Source of the DNA: Bacteroidales bacterium
GTDB lineage: Bacteria > Bacteroidota > Bacteroidia > Bacteroidales > G3-4614
Length of the DNA: 64,000 nucleotides
Direction: 5' to 3'
Assembly (NCBI GenBank): GCA_017559955.1
Contig: JAFYPQ010000031.1
Span: forward strand, 1 to 64,000
Part shown: positions 6,834 through 14,931 of the stretch, in pieces
Position numbering within the stretch: the first letter of the stretch is position 1
How the letters are laid out: each line of letters starts with the position of its first letter
Program-made: the position numbers and the translations under genes
Notes under the pieces: generated by a model
Databases searched by the model: none
What the model was told of the DNA's origin: nothing
Seen by the model: the letters and a program-made list of their open reading frames with translations, nothing else

Positions 6834-7337
6834 ATGAGAAAAATTTCATTTTTTGGAATCGTTATGGTTCTCCTACTTTCAATGGTGGGATGTTCTAAAC
6901 AAACAGAGTTAAGTACTGATGTTCTTCCTACAAAGGTTACTGTAATGGGATATGTTCGTTATATCACTCTTAACAAAAACCTTCAAGCTGAAGAACCAGA
7001 ACTTGTTGAAAAAGGTCATCAAGTAAATATCTTTTATGGTGTTCCCAATGACAAAGGTAATGTTGACGGTTATGCGCTAAAAACTGTGACTGTTGACAAC
7101 AACGCATTCTTTAAAGTTGAACTTGGATGTCCTGTTGGCAAAACTCTAAAAGTTAGAGTTGCATCTTCGATGTATGGCGACTCATACACCACTAACAAAG
7201 AGGGTAAAAAAGTTTCTTGTGAAACTTACTTCTTTGGAGAGCAAGAGGCTTCTGTCCTTTGTGGTTCATCTCACTCATTCACTTTAGATATAACTCCTGC
7301 ATCTAACTTTGGTGAGGATGGTTTAAAACAACCTTAG
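6834..7337 (+). CDS. Small lipoprotein of the envelope operon
   Basis: A 167-aa lipoprotein (signal ending MVGC, Cys20). The mature region begins with a beta-sandwich-like stretch (KVTVMGYVRYITLN...VNIFYGV) that resembles carboxypeptidase-regulatory or transthyretin-like folds found in Bacteroidetes surface proteins. The residues after Cys (SKQTE) are less acidic than in its neighbours, so a periplasmic face is possible. No enzyme motif is seen. It sits between a BIG2 lipoprotein and a predicted beta-barrel, 27 bp before the latter. Confidence 0.82.
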   Translation: MRKISFFGIVMVLLLSMVGCSKQTELSTDVLPTKVTVMGYVRYITLNKNLQAEEPELVEKGHQVNIFYGVPNDKGNVDGYALKTVTVDNNAFFKVELGCPVGKTLKVRVASSMYGDSYTTNKEGKKVSCETYFFGEQEASVLCGSSHSFTLDITPASNFGEDGLKQP

Positions 7338-7364
7338 TAGTTTAACTGCTCAACTTAAAAGAAT

Positions 7365-8279
7365 ATGAAGAAATATATATTAACAATATTGGCAGCTCTA
7401 TTTGTTTGTGCAAATGGAGTGTGGGCTCAAGGGAACGTCTCTAACCACAAAAAAGGAGATTGGGGTATTAGTATAACATTCAACCCTGCTACTCTTGGAT
7501 ATAAGATGTCTTGCCAACCATCTCCTGGCGATTTCGCTGGTGAGTATATCACCGATTTGGCAGGTAGCCCAAAACAGATGTTTATCCTTTCGCAAGACCC
7601 ATTGGCTGCGATAAGAGCAAAATACTATACCAATGATAAAACTGCATTCCGAATGGGATTCGGTTTTAATGGTAGCGTTGTTAACTATCGCGAGTATGTG
7701 CAAAACGACCTTGCTGTTGCTCTTAATCCTGAGTCTCAAAACAAAGTTACAGATGCTGTGATTTCAAGATTAAACTCTCTTTCACTATCATTTGGTATGG
7801 AGCAAAAGGTTGGCTCAGCAAAAATTAAATTTGTTTACGGTTTTGACATCCTTTATGCAGTTGCTGGAGGTAGAATGGTTTTCAACTATGGTAACGCTAT
7901 GACTGACATTAACCACGTTCCATCTTCAATGCCTATAACTGCTCCTCAAGGAACATTAGATGATTTCCAAAGCAAATTGGGTATCGACTATGCACGCCCA
8001 GTTGAGAGATATAATTCAGGATACATTCATGGTTTAGGCCTTCAAGCAGATGCTGGTCTTGAATTCTTCTTAACTCCTAAAATTGCTCTTGGGCTATCAA
8101 TGACTTTCACTCCTATTATGGCAACATTCCAACCTAAAACCTACGCAACATACGAAGGATTTAGCAAAAACACAGGAAAAGTTGAGAATGTAACCGACAT
8201 GGTAAGTCCTGGTAGTTGCGCACTTCTATACGGGACTGAAAACCTCGGTTGTAGAATTGCTTTAACTTACTATTTATAA
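7365..8279 (+). CDS. Predicted outer-membrane beta-barrel protein
   Basis: A 304-aa protein with a cleavable signal (MKKYILTILAALFVCANGVWAQ) and alternating amphipathic strands ending in a typical terminal strand (CRIALTYYL). Segments such as FRMGFGFNGSV, KIKFVYGFDILY and KIALGLSMTFTPI read as barrel strands. A BT1926-like or OmpA-barrel fold without a peptidoglycan domain is likely. Within the operon it would be the membrane anchor or channel for the neighbouring lipoproteins; that partnership is inferred from order and spacing only. Confidence 0.82.
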   Translation: MKKYILTILAALFVCANGVWAQGNVSNHKKGDWGISITFNPATLGYKMSCQPSPGDFAGEYITDLAGSPKQMFILSQDPLAAIRAKYYTNDKTAFRMGFGFNGSVVNYREYVQNDLAVALNPESQNKVTDAVISRLNSLSLSFGMEQKVGSAKIKFVYGFDILYAVAGGRMVFNYGNAMTDINHVPSSMPITAPQGTLDDFQSKLGIDYARPVERYNSGYIHGLGLQADAGLEFFLTPKIALGLSMTFTPIMATFQPKTYATYEGFSKNTGKVENVTDMVSPGSCALLYGTENLGCRIALTYYL

Positions 8280-8300
8280 AACTATTTAATACTATAAATT

Positions 8301-8774
8301 ATGAAAAGAATACTAAAATCGTTGTGCCTATTGCTTGTAATATTAAGTGGATTCACTTTTAGCTCGTGCAGCGAAGATGATGCAGGTAAACTACTTATTG
8401 TAGGTACTTGGAGAATGGATAAAATAGACTACTATCTAACTGAATATGGTGATACTCACGAGGTTAAAACTCTTGATTTAAGCAATTATAGTTTTGTTAC
8501 AAAATTCTTTGCTGATGGTACTTTTAAATATTGTGCATTAGAGATCAACCCCGACGGAATGATTACTGAGGATAATGCATTTTTGGAGGGTACTTGGAAT
8601 TACTCTGACGGTGTTATTACAATCACTAGCTATGGCGAAGAGAAGTACGATATTGTAAAACTAGATGAGATTAACCTTGTTATGCAAATCGTAACAGAAG
8701 AGAAAGAGATTGAAACCGTACATAAGTATATTCACTATATGACTCGACTTTCTGAACTTTTCAAAGAGAGTTAA
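8301..8774 (+). CDS. Lipocalin-like lipoprotein
   Basis: A 157-aa lipoprotein (signal ending TFSSC, Cys23) followed by SEDDAG, a surface-export-like stretch. The mature part has the signature of Bacteroidetes lipocalin-like domains: an early GTWRMDKI, then FFADGTFKY and LEGTWNYSDGVITIT. These are thought to be small beta-barrels that bind hydrophobic ligands or partners. It is the last gene of the operon and is followed by a strong terminator. Confidence 0.85.
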   Translation: MKRILKSLCLLLVILSGFTFSSCSEDDAGKLLIVGTWRMDKIDYYLTEYGDTHEVKTLDLSNYSFVTKFFADGTFKYCALEINPDGMITEDNAFLEGTWNYSDGVITITSYGEEKYDIVKLDEINLVMQIVTEEKEIETVHKYIHYMTRLSELFKES

Positions 8775-8787
8775 CATAACCTTATCT

Positions 8788-8834
8788 AAAACAACAGACC
8801 CTCTCCGGTTTTTTTGGGAGAGGGTCTATTGTTT
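8788..8834. terminator. Bidirectional terminator between convergent genes
   Basis: A long stem, AAAACAACAGACCCTCTCC with near-perfect complement, and a T-rich loop. It has A-rich flanks on one side and T-rich on the other, so it can end both the envelope operon and the minus-strand FKBP operon. Confidence 0.9.
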
Positions 8835-8842
8835 TATTGGGT

Positions 8843-9244
8843 TTACATTACCCCTAACAACTCAATTTCAAATATTAGTGTTGAGCCTCCGGGGATATTG
8901 CCTGTGGCACGCATTCCATAACCTTGTTCGCAGGGGATATATACTATCCAATGGTCGCCTATGGTCATTTGGGTAAGTGCTACTTGAAATCCTACTATAA
9001 GGTCACGCACTCTGAACGCCTCTGGACATTTGCGTTTATAACTATTGTCAAACTCCTTACCATTAACAAGTGTGCCTTTATAGTGTACTGTTACTACATT
9101 TCCTGCACGGGGACGAACATTGCTCTTTCCACTCTTTATGACTTTACGTAATACTCCAAGCGAAATCTCCTCTACTCCTGGTTGTCCCTTCATTTGGGCA
9201 AGGAACTCACGGTTTTGTTTTATGTAATCCTCTTTCTTAGCCAT
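8843..9244 (-). CDS. FKBP-type peptidyl-prolyl isomerase
   Basis: A 133-aa protein with a clear FKBP domain from about residue 40: VVTVHYKGTLVNGKEFDNSY, then LIVGFQVAL, GDHWIVYIP, GYG and IPGGSTLIFEIELL. It should catalyse cis-trans isomerisation of proline bonds. No signal peptide is present, so it is cytoplasmic, unlike many Bacteroidetes FKBPs. Its start overlaps the end of the TSCPD gene by 8 bp, so it is the third gene of a coupled set headed by a secreted protease. Confidence 0.93.
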   Translation of the reverse strand: MAKKEDYIKQNREFLAQMKGQPGVEEISLGVLRKVIKSGKSNVRPRAGNVVTVHYKGTLVNGKEFDNSYKRKCPEAFRVRDLIVGFQVALTQMTIGDHWIVYIPCEQGYGMRATGNIPGGSTLIFEIELLGVM

Positions 9245-9500
9245 TGTTCTCCTCTGCTTTGAGTTGTTCTATTGCTCTACATAGTTGGTCGGGGCAAGAT
9301 GTTGATTTATATCCACAACATATTCCGTTAAGGCGTTCAATTACCTCGTCATACTCCATACCTTTTACCAACGATGCTATACCTTGTAGATTTCCGTTAC
9401 AGCCACCATAAAAAGCGACATCTACTACTCTTCCGTTTTCGCCACTTACCTCAATCAGTTGTGAACAGGTTCCCTTTGTTCTATATTCTATCTTCTTCAT
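9237..9500 (-). CDS. TSCPD-domain protein (TIGR03905-like)
   Basis: An 87-aa protein with the TSCPD motif near its C-terminus (STSCPDQLCRAIEQL) and an internal GGCNGN. The family is related to a domain found in some ribonucleotide reductases; no biochemical role is established to my knowledge. Start 9500 is chosen because its ATG overlaps the TAA stop of the upstream protease gene by one base (TAATG on the minus strand), a classic translational coupling. Conserved Cys residues suggest metal or thiol chemistry. Confidence 0.85.
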   Translation of the reverse strand: MKKIEYRTKGTCSQLIEVSGENGRVVDVAFYGGCNGNLQGIASLVKGMEYDEVIERLNGICCGYKSTSCPDQLCRAIEQLKAEENNG

Positions 9501-12055
9501 TACAATATTACTTTGGCTATTACAGCATCTCCGTTTTGTGGTGTGCAAACCACTACATATACTCCTTTTGCCAAAGATGTTGCATCTATCTCTTCTCCTG
9601 AATTTATATTAGCTTTTGATGCAACCACCACTCCGTTCATAGATAATACTTTTACCTCTTTTAAGGGCTCTTCGGCATCTATTACTATGTTTCCTGCACG
9701 TGAGTATATTTTTACCTCCACCTCATCGGCTTGGTTATCTTCAATTCCTGTATCAACGTAGTTTATAGTTACTTTTTCTGAGTCAGATGTCTCGCCAAAG
9801 TCGCCAAATGCTCTAACGGTATATAGATGTTCACCGTTTAATGGTGCGTTATCGACAAACTCTGTTGTTTGGCTCTCGCCTATTTTAACTCCGTCACGAT
9901 ATACTGCATATCCTGAAATTGTTGTTGATACCATTGTTGGATATACGTTTATATCGTCGATTTGCCACCAATATGACAAGCCTATGTTTCCATCGTCCCA
10001 AGCATGGAAAGCAATCTTCATATTGTCAGAAGTGTATTCCGACAAATCGACTGTTATTAGTGTGTATTGGTTTACAACATCGCAATCGGCCATAAGATTA
10101 TAGACCGGTGTCCACGATTCGCCTCCGTCAGAACTTACCTCAACATAATAGTGATGAGGATACGTTGGATTTTTCATTGGTGCTGTTGATTTGCTTTGGA
10201 ATGTAAGCACTTTTCCGTTTGCAAATGTAGGCGAAATAAGAATTTCGTCTTGATGCTCGTCTTCCCATGCACTCTTCATATACATTGAGTAGTTACCACT
10301 ATATGCAAGGTAATATTTACTACTTTCGGTTAAGTACCAACCTCGGTCGTTATAGTTACTTATTGTCCAATTCATATTGGCTACGTCCTCAAATCCTTCG
10401 CTCAATACCGGTGTTCCCTCTTGTGGTGCGGTCCAAGACAATGTTACGCTTCCCTCTCCTGCTTCGGCTTGAAGTTCTGATGGTGGTAATATTATGTTTG
10501 ATTGTTGCGATACCACCAGCGTTGCCGATACTGTGTCATCTTCGGGAGAAACTACTGTAATTGTTGCCTCTCGTGTTTGTGCTGATGTATTCTCAGACAA
10601 TGTTTCGAATGTTATTGTGGCTTTTCCTGCAACTCCCTCTGTTGCCGAAACGGTAAGCCATTCGGGAAGGGGTGATAATTGCCATGCTACGTCGCTCTCA
10701 ATTGTTATCTCGCCTTTATCGCCTTTTTTACCATTAAACGATACACTCTCTTTTGAAACAGATATTTGGTGACCCAGAGTCTCGAATGTAAACGATATTG
10801 TTTCGCCACATGTAGTTATGTTGGTTAGGGCAAAGCGTGCTTCGCTTCCATCGCTATAAAATGGTTTTACTGCTGCTCCGGCTCCTCCGAATGTTGCACG
10901 TCCGTTATCAACGCTGAATGCTGCTTTTTCTACATCACCATCAGCTGTGGTTGATCCTCCGGGACGGAAGATATATACCTCATCTAATCGGCTTGTTCCG
11001 TTGTAATTTACGTTACCTCCTGTATATGCAGGATTGATTCGATATACCAACAATCCCGATTGTGGCAAGCCTGCATCAAAAGTGCCATCTTTTTTACGAT
11101 ACTCAACAACAAAATACTCATCAGAGCCAATCATTTTTATTTTGTATGCAATGTTCTCTTTTGTTGCTCCTCCCACCGGGTTAAGGGTATATGTCCCGGG
11201 CTCGGTTATTTCGGGTATTTCATCAACCCAACCACAATAACGATATTTTGTGTATGCCGACATCTGTTGAGGCACCAATAGGTTATCGCTCATCAAATCC
11301 CATACTCCAACAGGATTAAGATTGTCGGATACGTGATATAGGTCGTATGTGCCTAATGAGTGCGACATCTCGTGGCAAATAACTCCGGTGTTGAATGGCA
11401 CCGGCTCGAGCGATGCCCAACCGTTTGCATCATCAAATACCATCAAAAATCCTATAAGTTTCTTATCCTTTATATATACGGCTTTTTCATCGGGCAATGC
11501 CAAATCGGTACGGTGTGGCCATAATAGGTGACGGTTGCTTATCTCGCTACGTCCACTCAATACGATACACATGTTATCTACGATTCCATCGTTATTGGCA
11601 TCAAGGACTACATCATCGGGCAAGTTGGCAGACAGATATGATGCTATCTCCTTTACCAATGCCTGTTCTCGAGCAGCACGATCAACCTCATCTTCGTATC
11701 CGTTTGGAGCAATACTACTCTTCTCTTTATAGTAAGTACGTTCGTTTTTTGCACTATACGACATTACTACATCTCCCTCTGGAAGAGGGAACAGTGTACT
11801 TTTCCATTGCAACTGCCCGTATGAAGCCTCATAGAAATAGTTATATACCGAATTTGCCCCTTGTGTTTCATCATTAAACATTTGATTATATGTAGTTGCC
11901 GACAACTCAAACGCATCAGAGTTATCTTCGCCCACAAAGCGAACAAAGCATACAATATTTGCCAACTCCCCTTTATTCTTCTCCGCTGCCTTCATAGGCA
12001 AAATTGTTACAATACCCATTAATAAAAGTGTTGTAAAAGTGTAAAATCTTCTCAT
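9500..12055 (-). CDS. Secreted M6-family metalloprotease with BACON and T9SS-like sorting domains
   Basis: An 851-aa secreted zinc protease. A signal peptide (to about residue 23) precedes an immune-inhibitor-A-like M6 catalytic domain with HEMSHSLGTYD: zinc ligands His228, His232 and probably Asp238, base Glu229. A BACON-like Ig domain (about 430-517), an fn3-type stretch, a cleaved-adhesin/MAM-like jelly roll (about 550-705) and a C-terminal type-A sorting-domain-like segment (about 775-851, ending GVYVVVCTPQNGDAVIAKVIL) follow. It should digest extracellular or surface proteins after type IX secretion. It is divergent from the metzincin-SusCD operon and heads a coupled TSCPD-FKBP set. Confidence 0.93.
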   Translation of the reverse strand: MRRFYTFTTLLLMGIVTILPMKAAEKNKGELANIVCFVRFVGEDNSDAFELSATTYNQMFNDETQGANSVYNYFYEASYGQLQWKSTLFPLPEGDVVMSYSAKNERTYYKEKSSIAPNGYEDEVDRAAREQALVKEIASYLSANLPDDVVLDANNDGIVDNMCIVLSGRSEISNRHLLWPHRTDLALPDEKAVYIKDKKLIGFLMVFDDANGWASLEPVPFNTGVICHEMSHSLGTYDLYHVSDNLNPVGVWDLMSDNLLVPQQMSAYTKYRYCGWVDEIPEITEPGTYTLNPVGGATKENIAYKIKMIGSDEYFVVEYRKKDGTFDAGLPQSGLLVYRINPAYTGGNVNYNGTSRLDEVYIFRPGGSTTADGDVEKAAFSVDNGRATFGGAGAAVKPFYSDGSEARFALTNITTCGETISFTFETLGHQISVSKESVSFNGKKGDKGEITIESDVAWQLSPLPEWLTVSATEGVAGKATITFETLSENTSAQTREATITVVSPEDDTVSATLVVSQQSNIILPPSELQAEAGEGSVTLSWTAPQEGTPVLSEGFEDVANMNWTISNYNDRGWYLTESSKYYLAYSGNYSMYMKSAWEDEHQDEILISPTFANGKVLTFQSKSTAPMKNPTYPHHYYVEVSSDGGESWTPVYNLMADCDVVNQYTLITVDLSEYTSDNMKIAFHAWDDGNIGLSYWWQIDDINVYPTMVSTTISGYAVYRDGVKIGESQTTEFVDNAPLNGEHLYTVRAFGDFGETSDSEKVTINYVDTGIEDNQADEVEVKIYSRAGNIVIDAEEPLKEVKVLSMNGVVVASKANINSGEEIDATSLAKGVYVVVCTPQNGDAVIAKVIL

Positions 12056-12129
12056 ATATACATTTTTTAATTTATAATCATTCTAATTTAGAAGCTGTTT
12101 AAAATTTATTGAAAAGCTTCTTAATTATG

Positions 12130-12137
12130 CGAAGATA
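12130..12137 (-). promoter_or_regulatory. -7 element (TATCTTCG) of the M6 protease gene
   Basis: Minus-strand TATCTTCG, 75 bp upstream of the ATG. It is one base from the TAnnTTTG consensus and is the same word found before the PepC-like and parE genes. No matching -33 is visible. Confidence 0.45.
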
Positions 12138-12279
12138 ATATAATATCAAATGAATATAAAATTTTTTCAGTCTATTTATTGCATTTTTACAATCATAAAC
12201 AATTCTTAAATAACATCCTTACAGCATTGTTAATATTTTTAGTTAAATATGTATAACTTTTTTAAGAATAAAGAGCATA

Positions 12280-12313
12280 TTGCAATATTTTTACTTACTT
12301 TTTTATATATTTG
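12280..12313 (+). promoter_or_regulatory. Promoter of the metzincin-SusCD operon
   Basis: TATATTTG (12306-12313) is a perfect -7 match. TTG at 12280-12282 is a weak -33 about 23 bp upstream. The leader would be about 40 nt. Confidence 0.6.
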
Positions 12314-12361
12314 CGAATTATATTGGCAATATTATATTAAAAAAATTAATCAATACATACT

Positions 12362-14914
12362 ATGAAACACATATCACTATTGGCTATCGCTATGGCAATT
12401 TTTGTAATTTTGCCTAACGTTGAAGCTAAGAAGAAAAGCAAAGAGACTAAAAGTGCTTTGGAGATTGTAAAAAAGGACAGCATCAGTGCCGACTACAAAA
12501 AGGTAACCAAAGATGCCATAACGCAAGAGGGATTATTTACAACCCTATATAATGCAAAAGAGGGCAAACTATATTTCGAAATGCCCGACTCGGTTTTCTG
12601 CAAAACATATATTCTTGCCAACCGTATTGCAGCAACAAGTAACACAAAAGATTTTGTTGCAGGTCAGATGGCAACCACTCCGTTACTCATAAAATTCACA
12701 AAAGACGAACGTAAAGTTTATCTTCACGAAATACAAAGCGATGAACTTGTATCGGAGAATGACCCCATAAAATCATCATACGATAAGAACTTTTACGATC
12801 CTGTAATAAAAGGGTTCAAAATTGTGGCAGAAAACAAAGGTAATGTGGTTATTGATGTTACCGAGTTTTTTGGGACAAACGAAAAGTGCATCAGCCCCAT
12901 AAAACAAGAAAATCCCGTAAGCAAACTTTTGGGTGGTGGTAATGCCCTTAAAGGTACATTCGTTTCAGATGCATCAGGAATTATGAGCAACAAGGTTTTC
13001 CCCAATAACATTGAGATAAAGAGCCGACTTTCTTTCACTTTGTCGCTTATGAATCAACCTTACTCGGTTATTATGCACCGTTCGTTGTTTGCTCTACCCG
13101 AGGACGAGATGAAAATGCGTCTTCAAGATAATCGTGTAGGATTCTTCACTTCTTACAAAAATATATATTCGACAGAGGAGGATGGCGTTGAGGAAAAAAC
13201 ATTTATTCATCGTTGGAGATTAGAGCCCAAAGAGGAGGATATGGAGCGTTATTTCAACGGAGAACTTGTTGAACCTGTAAAACCAATTGTGTTTTATGTC
13301 GATAACGCCTTCCCCGAAAAATGGAGAGGTTCTATTAAACAAGGTATAGAGGATTGGAATATTGCCTTCGAGGCTGCAGGTTTCAAAAATGCCATTAAAG
13401 CAGTCGATTATCCTGAAAACGATTCTACATTTGACCCCGACGATATGAGGTACAGTTGCTTCAAATATGCAGCAACAGCAACGCCTAATGCAATGGGACC
13501 AAGCTATGTCGATCCTCGCACAGGCGAGATTTTGACAGGCGATGTTATCTGGTATCACAATATCTTATCGTTATTACACAATTGGCGTTTTGTTCAAACA
13601 GCAACCGTTGACGAAAAAGTTCGCACACGTGTTTTTGATGATGAGACAATGAACGAATCGATTCGTTATGCCGCAGCTCACGAAATTGGACACACCTTGG
13701 GATTAATGCACAACATGGGAGCAAGCTACTCTTACCCTGTCGATTCGTTGAGAAGTGCATCGTTTACTCAAAAATATGGAACTACCCCAAGTATTATGGA
13801 CTACGCCCGTAATAATTTCATTGCTCAACCGGGCGATGTTGAGAAGGGAGTAAAACTTACACCCCCTGTTTTAGGAGTATATGACATATACGCCATTAAC
13901 TGGGGTTACAGATTAATTCCCGGGGCAGATACTCCCGAAGCAGAGAAATCTACTCTCGACAAATGGATTGCAGAGAAAGAGGGAGACAAAATGTTTGAGT
14001 TTGGAGCTCAACAATTCTTGGGAATGGTCGATCCTACCGATCAAACAGAGGATTTAGGAGATAACCACATCAAAGCAAGCAATTATGGTATAGAAAACCT
14101 TAAATTGTTAATTCAAAATTTAGAGGAGTGGAACAAACGAGAAGGCGAACGCTACGACAATATGGAGGAGATGTATTTGCAAATTGTAACCCAATATACT
14201 CGCTATATTCGCCACGTAGCACCTTACATCGGAGGTATAAGATTTGAGGAGATAAGACAAGGCGATGGCAAAGCTACAGGAAAACACTATATCGATAAAG
14301 CAACTCAAAAAGAGTCGATGGAGTGGTTATTAAATCAAGCTCGCACTTATAGCGAGTGGCTAACTGCTCCTGAGTTGATAAACAAATTGGAGATACACCT
14401 AAACAATAATGATAAAATTCAATCAACCATAATTACATCTCTTATAAACTCTGCCGCTCTATATCGTATTCAAGAGGGAGGTATTGTAGATAGCAAAAAC
14501 AATTACACATTAGACGAGTATGTAAAAGATGTTACAAAAGCAATCTTTATTGCTCCCAAAGGAGGCAAACTTTCGGATGTGGAACAAAACCTTCAAGCTC
14601 TTGCCATCGATGTAATGATTAAAACATCGGGATTGCAAAAAAGTAGCGGTAGCAGCAAATCTCTTGCCGAGGTTGAGGCAAACATCGACGAGAGCGGTAT
14701 TACTTGTTCACACTGCATTAACGAGATGAAAGAGTTTGCCCGCTTAAACTTTGGACTGCCAACTCTATCGGCAAATCAACTTGGTGCAATTATGACAGGA
14801 CGTCTTAACGAGGTACTCAAATTATACAAGAGCAGAGTAAATTCGGCTACCGGCACAACAAAAGATTTCTACAACTATCAAATAATTAAGATAGAGCGTA
14901 TTTTTAAGGATTAA
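12362..14914 (+). CDS. DUF5117/DUF5118-type zinc metalloprotease (metzincin)
   Basis: An 850-aa protein with a cleavable signal (to about residue 22, no lipobox). The metzincin zinc site HEIGHTLGLMHN starts at residue 440 (His440, Glu441, His444, His450), and a Met-turn-like SIMDYARNN follows about 30 residues later. The N-terminal part (ITQEGLFTTLYNAKEGKLYFEMPDSVF...) is typical of DUF5118/DUF5117 proteins of Bacteroidetes, which are annotated as zinc-dependent metalloproteinases. It should act in the periplasm or on the surface. It opens an operon with SusC and SusD, 17 bp before SusC, which points to peptide or protein substrates. Confidence 0.92.
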   Translation: MKHISLLAIAMAIFVILPNVEAKKKSKETKSALEIVKKDSISADYKKVTKDAITQEGLFTTLYNAKEGKLYFEMPDSVFCKTYILANRIAATSNTKDFVAGQMATTPLLIKFTKDERKVYLHEIQSDELVSENDPIKSSYDKNFYDPVIKGFKIVAENKGNVVIDVTEFFGTNEKCISPIKQENPVSKLLGGGNALKGTFVSDASGIMSNKVFPNNIEIKSRLSFTLSLMNQPYSVIMHRSLFALPEDEMKMRLQDNRVGFFTSYKNIYSTEEDGVEEKTFIHRWRLEPKEEDMERYFNGELVEPVKPIVFYVDNAFPEKWRGSIKQGIEDWNIAFEAAGFKNAIKAVDYPENDSTFDPDDMRYSCFKYAATATPNAMGPSYVDPRTGEILTGDVIWYHNILSLLHNWRFVQTATVDEKVRTRVFDDETMNESIRYAAAHEIGHTLGLMHNMGASYSYPVDSLRSASFTQKYGTTPSIMDYARNNFIAQPGDVEKGVKLTPPVLGVYDIYAINWGYRLIPGADTPEAEKSTLDKWIAEKEGDKMFEFGAQQFLGMVDPTDQTEDLGDNHIKASNYGIENLKLLIQNLEEWNKREGERYDNMEEMYLQIVTQYTRYIRHVAPYIGGIRFEEIRQGDGKATGKHYIDKATQKESMEWLLNQARTYSEWLTAPELINKLEIHLNNNDKIQSTIITSLINSAALYRIQEGGIVDSKNNYTLDEYVKDVTKAIFIAPKGGKLSDVEQNLQALAIDVMIKTSGLQKSSGSSKSLAEVEANIDESGITCSHCINEMKEFARLNFGLPTLSANQLGAIMTGRLNEVLKLYKSRVNSATGTTKDFYNYQIIKIERIFKD

Positions 14915-14931
14915 TACAAAACTTTATATAA

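Larger units (their letters stand above)
12056..12361. other. 306-bp divergent promoter region of the two protease operons
   Basis: There is no gene here. On the minus strand TATCTTCG (12130-12137) is the likely -7 element of the M6 protease gene. On the plus strand TATATTTG (12306-12313) serves the metzincin-SusCD operon. A perfect 6-bp stem, GAAGCT...AGCTTC (about 12091-12121), lies in the M6 leader. The rest is AT-rich without recognisable sites. Confidence 0.75.
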
